DNA of 64,000 bases from Strigamia acuminata. Its lineage: Eukaryota > Arthropoda > Chilopoda > Geophilomorpha > Linotaeniidae. The position numbers and the translations under genes are program-made. The notes under the pieces were generated by a model. That model was not told the origin of the DNA and did no database searches. It saw nothing but the letters and a program-made list of their open reading frames with translations. The stretch spans positions 23,772,427 through 23,836,426 of the forward strand of contig OX442315.1 in the NCBI GenBank assembly GCA_949358305.1, given 5' to 3'. Within the stretch, counting starts at the first letter, position 1; each line of letters begins with the position of its first letter. Positions 47,081-64,000 of the stretch are shown here, one piece after another.

Positions 47081-48033
47081 ATGGCAGCCAGCAATATGAT
47101 TAAAAAAGCGATGACCCAATTAAAGGCCCCCGAATTCCGATCGTATTTGATGAGGTACGTACCTTTAATAAATCTTCAAACGACAATGATTAACTCAAGC
47201 AATTTCCGATGAATGTGAACTGAATGAATTGTGTGTGACTACGGTATTCAGCATTCACAAATAAGCCTATAAAATTTGCGCCAACTGTAAAACAGCTGAT
47301 GATATCACTTTTATTATTTTTTGTTGTTGCAAATTTGTAATTAATTTCCCCTAATTTTGAGGTATCTCCCTCAATTGAGGTTGGTTCTAAACAACATCTG
47401 TTTATGAAACATTCGTCAAATTATACCTTCATTTGATCCGTGTCTGCAACTGATGGCGCCACCATCTGATGTTAAGATTTTGTTGTTTGAAAAATAAAAA
47501 AAAAAATAAAAAAAAATGGGGGAAAAATAATATTATCTTAATAATCGATAAATCTTTTTTTTTCTTTTCCTTTCATTTTCCAATCAAAATAAACGGATTT
47601 TAGCACAGTAAGTATTTTTTCATTTTTCCTATTGTTTGTTTAATCGAAAATTGAAAAATTAACATTTTGATGATAGCATTTTTGGGGTCCTCTAGCCAAT
47701 TGGGGAATTCCAATTGCTGCTATTACCGACATAGCAACTAAAGATGCGAGCATGGTTAGTGGGAATATGACATTTGGTGATTAATAATATTTTTTAAAAA
47801 AAATCATAATTTATTACATTTAATAAACTGAACAAATTTCAGCCTTGTGTATATACTCCGCTTTGTTTATGAGATTTGCCATCCGAGTTCAGCCACGCAA
47901 CATGTTACTTTTTGCCTGCCACTTCGCCAATGAATGTGCCCAGTTATCTCAGGGTGTTCGATTTATAAATTATCATTATTTCTTGCCAAAAGAAATAAAA
48001 ATAGATGAAAAAGTTGCGACAATCAACCCTTAA
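47081..48033 (+). CDS. MPC1: Mitochondrial pyruvate carrier subunit 1
   Basis: Inner-mitochondrial-membrane protein that pairs with MPC2 to import pyruvate. Four exons (47081-47154, 47604-47607, 47677-47776, 47843-48033) give exactly 122 residues. It has the family blocks [58 protein letters not shown] and [20 protein letters not shown]. Exon 2 is only four nucleotides (CACA) but is flanked by a consensus acceptor (ttttag) and donor (gtaagt). Skipping it would shift the frame and lose the invariant LMSTHFWGP. The start is the first ATG and fits the family N-terminus. An AATAAA follows at 48057-48062. Confidence 0.96.
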
Positions 48034-50908
48034 CGATGACAATTAAAATTCTAGAAAATAAAATTCTAAACTAGAAGTTAGATTTATAACATTAAAAATT
48101 AAAATACATTTTTGTTGTTGTTTCTAAAACGTGTTTTTCTTGGAAACTTGTACTTTAATTTCATTTTATGTTACATTATCGGCTTTGTTTGTTGACAAAT
48201 TTGAGACGTGTACAGAAAAATTGTATAAAGTTTGCATTTAAAAAAAGAAAAAAGATTAAAATTTTTGAAAGTGAATAGTGTTTATTTAATTTCAACTTAA
48301 TTCCTGCTGGGAAGAAATGTTGTGTGCTCTTCAATCTGCCCTTTTTATTTTTTTACCTGCATTTTCTCCTCCCACAGCCTGGGTAAAAAGCAGCTGACTC
48401 ATGCGCGCGCTTCATCCCAGAGTGATATTTCGAATCCATTTCGATGCTCCATACTCGCGGCTCTTCTGCTTCACTTAACAAGCATATTTCACAACTGTTA
48501 TGGATCGATAAATTCACAAAGTTAGATCCCTCGTTGCCACACAAGGAGAAGTGGCACAGCGAAATTCAATTTTCCTACCAAGCTGACAGATTATGGACCT
48601 AAGCGCCCTACAATCGCCAAGTCCGACACGAATGGCACGGGATGGGATTTCAAACACCTGATAGAAAATTAAAAGGATGACTTAGACGATGGTGACGACA
48701 AGCCTGATCAAAGGGTTACCACCGAACGCACCGATTCCATTTCCTATTTCATTTCTATTTCATAATCTTTTTTTTTCTCTCGGTTTTTCGGAGAAATAAT
48801 CATCATTATGATGCTGTAATGTTTGTGACGCAGTGAATTAATAATAATTGTTATTATATGATCTATTATAACAAATTTAATAATAAAATTTTTTTTTTTT
48901 TTAAATTTGATATTATTTAATGTTGGTATCAAACTTCCATTTTTTCCTTCCGCTTATCAATCTTTTTTTAAATATTTTTTGTTATGATTAATAATTATTT
49001 TTGGTTTTGCGAGTGTTTGAGTTTATTTATAAATTTATGCAATGAACGCTTGATTTTCAAAAAAAGATCAGTGCGCACACATTTTGCAGCAGTCAGAGGA
49101 TTAAACTATTTTCGAATTTTATTATCTGATCATTTTGTTTGTATAGTACTTCTAAACACGTGAAGACTTCCTTTTAATCCATGTCGGAAATAGCCCTGAT
49201 TCGTTGGCCAAGTGAAACACTGCCACTTAGGGGATTAATAATTCATGTGAAAGGCAACATGTGTTCGCCTCGAATTATAGACAGAGGGATGCTGTAGAGA
49301 GCAATCTATTCTCGTGTGCTTTTCATCTAAGCCCACAAAGAAACATTTTAAGTCATGGTCAACGCCATCTTTTGCCAAAGTCGTCAATCTGCTTGCACAG
49401 TCTTAAACAATACAAAAATATATAAATTTAAGAAACAAAATTTAAATTTTAAAAAATTAAAAATAAAAATTGCAAAAATTATTCATTTATTCAAACTTGA
49501 ATTATTTCAATAGATTTCGGCTCTGTTCAATCGAAAATTGTGAAAATGAATGAATTTATTGTTGACAAAAGTTTATAGAGAAGGATACGAAGAAGACTGA
49601 TACAACTCGAGTTTCGAAGAGCAATTGGTTAAATTTTACGATTATTCAAATGGATAAAGAAAAAGTTTTCATTGAAATTTCATTCGATATGATCGTACAA
49701 TGGTGAATGTTTGATGAGAAATGACATTGTAACGGGGAGTTGTGTTAGTCGATGATGCTATCCCACAATTCCACCGGAGATTGATGTCTTCCTGAGTCAC
49801 GAGTGAAGGGGTGGGGCAATGCAGGTCGTCCTAATGGGAGTCGAGGTGTGCGGTGGCTCTGCTGTTATCGAAATCTCAGTCATGTCACAGAGTGTAACAA
49901 TATTGATGTTTGTGCGTGCAGACCCAGTTGCTTCTTTTACTCTTGCGCTGAAATTAGATAATGGTTTAGTTTTTAGTTCCCATCTTTCTCTTTTTATTTT
50001 TATTTTTCTCTCTCTTTTTCTCTTATTTTTTTGCATTAAAATCTATATACATTTTCAGCCTCTTTAAGTTTACCACAAAAAAGTTATATATGTATACCAT
50101 TTATCTATAAGTATTATTATTTTTTTGTTTATTTGCTTTCAACTTTTTTGTTGGTTGTAACATTTTACACTTTAGAAATAAACTGTTTTTGCCCGAAAAG
50201 ATCCAATGTACTTCTCCTTTTCTTGCTCCATTGAACTCAGCAAGGAATTTCTCCTCTATTTGTCAGCATGGTAATAAATATGAAATTGTGAGTGCGTTGT
50301 GCGCGCGCGTGGTTATGTATGTAGTCTATCCACACGTGTCAAAATACAAACAAGGTAATACACGTGTCGATACATATCCAAAAAACGAACACTTAGTTAA
50401 TTGCAATTTTGTTATTTAAAATTACTTAATTAATATAAATTACCAACCAACACCCAAAATTAAAAAATTAAATAAAATAAAAAATTTACAATACTTAATA
50501 CAATTTCATTTAATTTAGTAAAATAAAATAAAGAAAAAGAAAAAAAATGTAAAGTGCGTGAAAATTGTTTTCTATGTAGAATTTGTCCCAACATGGCTTC
50601 TTGTTTTGCTCTCAACTGATGGAAATCATGAGACTTTTTTATATTCTCAATCCTACGGTTTAAGTAGCAAGAATCTTTGTATTCTGTCTGTAAATAATAA
50701 ATGCCTGAAAATTCGTTTATTGACAACTCTGCCGAGCACACCAATCATCGGATAGAAGGAGACCAGCAGTCCACCTGTTTCGGTTCCCAAAGTATTTAAT
50801 TCGCCTGACAAACTGGCAAGCATAAAAGCAGCGTTGCTCAGCGCTTCACGCATCACTCTATCTCACTAGCTTCCTAGCTCGGCACGGCCCTTTTCTCAAC
50901 TATTCACC
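48034..50908. other. Long intergenic region upstream of the Tailless gene
   Basis: 2.9 kb, AT-rich, probably regulatory DNA of the developmental receptor gene downstream. CACGTG-type E-boxes appear near 49158, 50330 and 50363. A hydrophilic protein-like stretch with one in-frame stop lies at about 48556-48760 but is unrecognised. No RNA gene was found. Confidence 0.4.
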
Positions 50909-53574
50909 ATGGGCACAGGTAAGTAGGGCCAAAAGCCCTTCGAGAACTATCACGGGATGGGGGGAGCAAGCTGTTCAACAGAGGTTTTCCCACCAACCAC
51001 CCAAGGCATGCTGGGTTACACACCAAAGGTCAGCCAATCTTTGCAAACGTGGTCGCGCTTCACTGCTATACAAACACCGACCAACATCCGTAGGCATCTT
51101 AAGATAACTTCTCCAGATTTGGATAGCAATTGACATTGGCACGGCGACGGCTTTGCTCATTCTTTTTCATTTAAACAAAAAAACCAGAAATTCATGCCGT
51201 TCTCACTCGTTTCTTTTTAAGATTTAATTTTAATTGAAAAAAGAAATTATTGAAAACTGTGGGGCTAATTTTTAATTAAAAATTGTATGCTGGCACGAAA
51301 GTTGTTTGTGTTTTCTTTTTGATGAAAACACGATTTCATGAATTTAGTTTATATTTTGCAAGCATTTTATCTTAATGTCGTATGGTATGTACGTAATGCG
51401 GCATGAAAATTCTGTTTTAAATGGAAACTACCGGTAGTAATTTAGTGAGTTTGGTTTGTCCTGTTTTATACGTAGGAGACAGACTGCTCGACATTCCGTG
51501 TAAAGTGTGCGGCGACAGAAGTTCCGGGAAACATTACGGAATTTACAGCTGCGATGGTTCGTATTCAGCTACAATTTTTGTTTTGATTGTGTATGTTACT
51601 ATGTTCGACACCGCACTATTAATTATTGCAGCGCATTTGGCCAGCTGTATTGAATCGAAATTTATTTTCAAGTTTTATTTCTAATGGCTATTTAATTGAA
51701 TTTGTTTGAAATCGAAGTTCGGCATTTATTCAATGCCCACTTTTCCAATATTAGAAGTTCTAATTTAGAACATAACTGCAAGGAGAAATACTGTTTTATT
51801 AGACTAAATTTCCTTTTGATGTGATTGCGCGAGTAAATTAGCTCTGTAAATCTTCTAATTTATTGCGCAATTGGTGCGTTTTTGTGCGAAGTGTCAAGTG
51901 ATGAATTCCGCATTCAAACAGTTTGATTTTAATATATATAGTAATTAATTCTTTCATTTTATTTCGATGTTATTAATGCCGCGTTTGCTGTTAGTAGGCT
52001 GTTCAGGTTTTTTCAAACGGAGCATTCATCGCAATCGCATTTACACATGTAAAGCTCAAGGCGACCTCAAAGGCAAATGCCCAATCGACAAAACACATCG
52101 AAACCAATGCCGAGCGTGTCGTCTGAAAAAATGTTTTGATTCTGCCATGAATAAAGATGGTACGTAGTTACAAAGTGCATTAATTTCATTTAATAAACGC
52201 GTATCAAACATAAGCTTTGTGCTGTCACAAATAGCAGTGCAACACGAACGTGGTCCACGAAAGCCTAAGCCAAAAGATATCAACGTCAAACCGGCTAAGT
52301 TGGATTTGTTTCAACCGCCAGCAAGCTTGATGGTGCCAAAAGCCGCCCCGCCTGAGGTGAGCTCATGCCGCGCGGCCTCTCACGGGAGTCCGCACAACCC
52401 TGGGCTTCAACAAACTTTGCTCTCAGCTGAAAAATGTCAGGTAACACGTGCGACACAATCAAACGCGCATTCATTTATGGGTAGACATTCATTTTGCTTG
52501 TATTCGTGTGTGCTGCCAACGCATTTCAGTTAAAATTACTTTTTTTTTTAAATAAGAAAAAAAGAAATGACAATTTGGTTTATAATAAACCACGAGTAAT
52601 AATTTTCAGGAATACATTTGGACTATGAACAACAAAGTGAATCTCCCGTGTGGACCATTGGATACTGTCCCTCCTCTGCTGTGGGAGACGTTACAAGAAA
52701 CAACAGCGCGGTTACTTTTTATGGTCGTTCAGTGGGTGAAATGTTTGTCACCGTTCCAGACCTTATCCAAAGATGATCAGGTAAATCAATTTCTATTTGC
52801 TTAATTTTATCAAATTTCCTTAAAATTTTTATTTTTACTTAAAACAAAATAAGACTGTTCTATTGGAAGAATCGTGGAAGGATTTGTTTCTTCTGAATTT
52901 GGCCCAGTGGTCAGTTCCAATGGACCTAAATACAATCTTCACCAATTCCAAGTTTCATAGCAAAATATCAGATAACTCAAGTGAGGCGATGACAGGAATG
53001 CGTTACATTCAAGAGATATTAGCTCGTTTCCGACAATTATCGCCTGATGTAACCGAATGCGGATGTCTTAAAGCCATCGCACTTTTTAAGCCAGGTAGAG
53101 TAAAATTTACACCTTTTCCTTATTGCATTATTAGAAATGCATAAAAAGCATTTAATGGTGAAAAACAGTGAATTTCTGAGGAAAGAAATTGATTTTTTTG
53201 AAGTAAATTGACAGCTTCTTTTTATGCTTTTTCCTATAATGCGCGTGTAAAATTATTGAAACTGAAATTTCGAAAAAGCTGGAAAAAGGGAGAAAAAAGT
53301 ATTTTTCTTGTGAATCACTACAGAAATCTTCGGCCTATGCGATATTCAGCCAGTGGAAATGCTTCAGGATCAAGCACAGTTCATATTGGGTGATTACATT
53401 CGCCATAAATACCCTCGACAACCAACGCGTTTCGGTCGACTGCTTCTCTTGTTGCCATGTCTGAGAGGAGTGACATCAGGAGTAGTGGAGCGAATATTTT
53501 TCAAAGAGACGATAGGTGAAATTCCGATTGAACGCCTCTTACGAGAAATGTATGAAATGGACAAGTTCGATTGA
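50909..53574 (+). CDS. NR2E1: Nuclear receptor of the NR2E1/Tailless (TLX) type
   Basis: Orphan nuclear receptor, a transcriptional repressor in embryonic patterning and neural progenitors. Exons: 50909-50918, 51476-51556, 51998-52159, 52235-52356, 52610-52780, 52854-53094, 53324-53574 (345 residues). The DNA-binding domain has the TLX-type P-box [28 protein letters not shown] and the C-terminal extension [12 protein letters not shown]. The ligand-binding domain has [70 protein letters not shown] and the AF-2 end [13 protein letters not shown]. The first exon encodes only MGT plus one base. An alternative is to start at 51421, in frame and unspliced (METTGSNL...). A poly(A) signal AATAAA lies at 53622-53627. 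Confidence 0.93.
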
Positions 53575-53799
53575 TATGTTTGAAGATAACAAACTTGTAT
53601 ATTTGTTTCTTGTAACAATGCAATAAAAATTATGAAATTAAAAAGCAAAATCGCCCCTCGCCCTTCCGCCCCACCCACCCAAATAACTGTTGATGATGTT
53701 GTATCGAGGCCTAATAACGGAATATTCCCAAACTGGACGAAAGTGCATTGCTAAACTGTACATTTTTGTAGTTTATTAGATTTTACAGTTTTTGGATCT

Positions 53800-53862
<63 letters not shown>

Positions 53863-54036
53863 CATAATAATAATGTAAATATTTATTTAGTATTTTTTTT
53901 AAAAATAAAATCATGTAATTCCTTAATAGAAAATATAATTAAATTAATTTTGTTGTATTGATTTTTAATATTTTTAATATATTAATTATTTTTTTTTTAA
54001 ATATAAATTTCTTAATAAACAGTTCAATGGATTGAT
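53575..54036. repeat. Intergenic with (ATT)n microsatellite
   Basis: Between the convergent Tailless (+) and C-type lectin (-) genes. The Tailless poly(A) signal is at 53622. Positions 53802-53860 are an uninterrupted ATT repeat of about 19 units. No exon. Confidence 0.85.
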
Positions 54037-54697
54037 TTAATCTAAATAAACATTACTTCTGATTTCGCAAATAAATCGAAGGGGCGATTCGCAATTTCGT
54101 GTCTGCCAGCAATTACGCCTGTCATTTGCGACGACGCAATGATTATCATTCCACAGAGTCAACAAATTCGTAGTGCAGAAGTTAAAATAGTTTCCATTAA
54201 ACGGTCGTCCAGTAGCCAGCCAAGTAAATTCGTTTTTCACAACATTTGTTCCACTTGTCCAATATTCAAACCTACCTTTGTCTACATTAAATCATAAGAA
54301 AATAAATTAGTTTCCGCCCGCACGACATTTATAAGCCTAAAACAAAACAAAAAATAAACCTGGTCCTGGAATCAAACCCAATACTTCGGCTTCTTCTTTC
54401 TTCGAATCCAGACTCAGTAAATAAGCGCCTTTTTGACTACAAAAACGCAATGCTGCGATCCACGATAAAGATGAATTAGATATGAAAAAAGCACCTTCAG
54501 ATTCGTTAATAGTTTTCCAATTACTACCGGATGGATATTCCAAATGCTGTAAAACAAATTATTGTATAAAATCCAGATTTCTTGATAACAGTTTGACAAT
54601 ATCACAACTTAACAGCAAGGATGCGTCTACAACTCACACTTTTTGCCCCACTGGACGCGCAAAATAATTTGGTTAATAGGAACAGAAAAATAAGCAT
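54037..54697 (-). CDS. Secreted C-type lectin domain protein
   Basis: Three exons (54638-54697, 54360-54546, 54037-54281) give 163 residues: a signal peptide (MLIFLFLLTKLFCASSG) and one C-type lectin fold. Hallmarks are LSWIAALRFCSQKGAYLLSL, FEYWTSGTNV, TGRPFNGNYFNF, the calcium-site motif LWNDNHC and the final CESPLRFICEI. The EPN/QPD sugar-specificity motif is replaced by GRPFN, so carbohydrate binding is uncertain. It lies convergent to the Tailless gene and has no functional link to it. Probably an extracellular recognition or immune-type protein, by family analogy only. Confidence 0.87.
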
Positions 54698-54982
54698 ATT
54701 TGTTTGATGAAGTGCGTTAATATTAAAATGAAATTGCGGCCATTACGACCTGTAATCAAAACAATCAAATTTCAGGATGTTGAATATTTAACGAGAAAAG
54801 CTCCAAACTGTATTTATAGTGTTTTATTTAATAAAAAAAAAAATTAATATCTTTTAACTATTTAATAATCGATCATATTTACAGTAATAAAAAACCGACC
54901 CATACTATGTGTATTCATTTATTTATTATGAACGTGACGTAATAATAAAATATATGACGTAAAAATAAAATACACTTAATAT
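54698..54982. other. C-type lectin upstream / SNRNP200 3' flank
   Basis: 285 bp between two minus-strand genes. Two TGACGTAA half-CRE sites lie near 54934 and 54954. Nothing else recognised. Confidence 0.4.
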
Positions 54983-63671
<8,689 letters not shown>

Positions 63672-64000
63672 CGCTGATCGTCTTTCTGGTAATACGCACA
63701 CACAACGACAAAGCTCCGGTAGTGGATGACGCCAGCGTGCTCTTTTACCAGGAAAGACTAATGCGTCTAAGTAATCCCTAGTTTACGCCAACTTTGAAAT
63801 ACAGATGGCGCCACTATTTTCTCATAGACTTTTCATAAGACTTTTCATAGACTTTTCATAGACTTTTCTCATGTTTAGAATGTTTAGAATGACCTGGTCG
63901 ACTAAACGGCGTAGACTAAACGGCGTCGACTACGTGAATTACGACTAAACGACCCGGCTTCGGCACCATTGAGCCAAATTAAAATATCTTGTTGCACAAG
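63672..64000. repeat. SNRNP200 upstream region with short tandem repeats
   Basis: Imperfect tandem copies of AGACTTTTCAT occupy about 63826-63868, followed by three copies of a GACTAAACGG-type unit at about 63899-63955. No further gene is visible before the window ends. Confidence 0.5.

Noticed and set aside
48322..48544. Overlapping plus and minus frames of about 65 codons
   Set aside because: Cys-rich by chance, no homology, no splice context.

Overview
This is a stretch of invertebrate nuclear DNA. It is AT-rich, the genes are broken by many short introns (mostly 50-75 nt) with GT-AG borders, and the predicted proteins are animal-specific: ADAM protease, beta-TrCP, gamma-tubulin complex component 2, CLIC, a Tailless-type nuclear receptor and a Cys-loop receptor. 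The CLIC C-terminus (ADQDIINHYK, then ELETPTYTTTIP) is of the type known from ecdysozoans, so a compact-genome ecdysozoan is my best guess. The species cannot be named from this window.

Layout, left to right. 1-5823 (+): 3' part of a catalytically intact, membrane-anchored ADAM protease, with a mariner-type MITE in its large intron. 8064-10053 (+): BTB-BACK-Kelch protein. 10279-12127 (+): two small secreted six-cysteine proteins that look like distant paralogues. 13005-15380 (-): SNM1A/DCLRE1A nuclease. 15661-18101 (-): a divergent Cys-loop ligand-gated channel whose enlarged introns carry MITEs. 19348-19883 (+): ribosomal protein L26. 20429-22893 (-): beta-TrCP. 23785-29370 (-): exportin-7. 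29877-34081 (-): TUBGCP2, with a 204-bp MITE just upstream. 34444-34854 (+): a doubtful short gene. 36392-38032 (-): CLIC. 38709-41156 (-): CSTF2. 41416-46202: a DIRS-like tyrosine-recombinase retrotransposon. 47081-48033 (+): MPC1. 50909-53574 (+): Tailless/NR2E1. 54037-54697 (-): secreted C-type lectin. 54983-63671 (-): SNRNP200/Brr2.

Neighbours are functionally unrelated and sit in both orientations, as expected for a eukaryotic chromosome. Most are single-copy housekeeping genes: translation, pre-mRNA splicing and 3'-end formation, nuclear transport, microtubule nucleation, ubiquitin ligation, crosslink repair and mitochondrial pyruvate import. CRE-, ETS- and NRF1-like motifs lie upstream of several of them.

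The most striking structure is the DIRS-like element. Its two inverted terminal repeats are joined, in reverse complement, in an internal complementary region that overlaps by the trinucleotide ATT. Its recombinase gene is frameshifted and truncated, its reverse transcriptase is not visible, and it carries a 28-bp tandem array that is open in all three forward frames. The other notable points are a 4-nt microexon in MPC1, two GC-AG introns, and a ligand-gated channel with an abnormal M2 pore helix.
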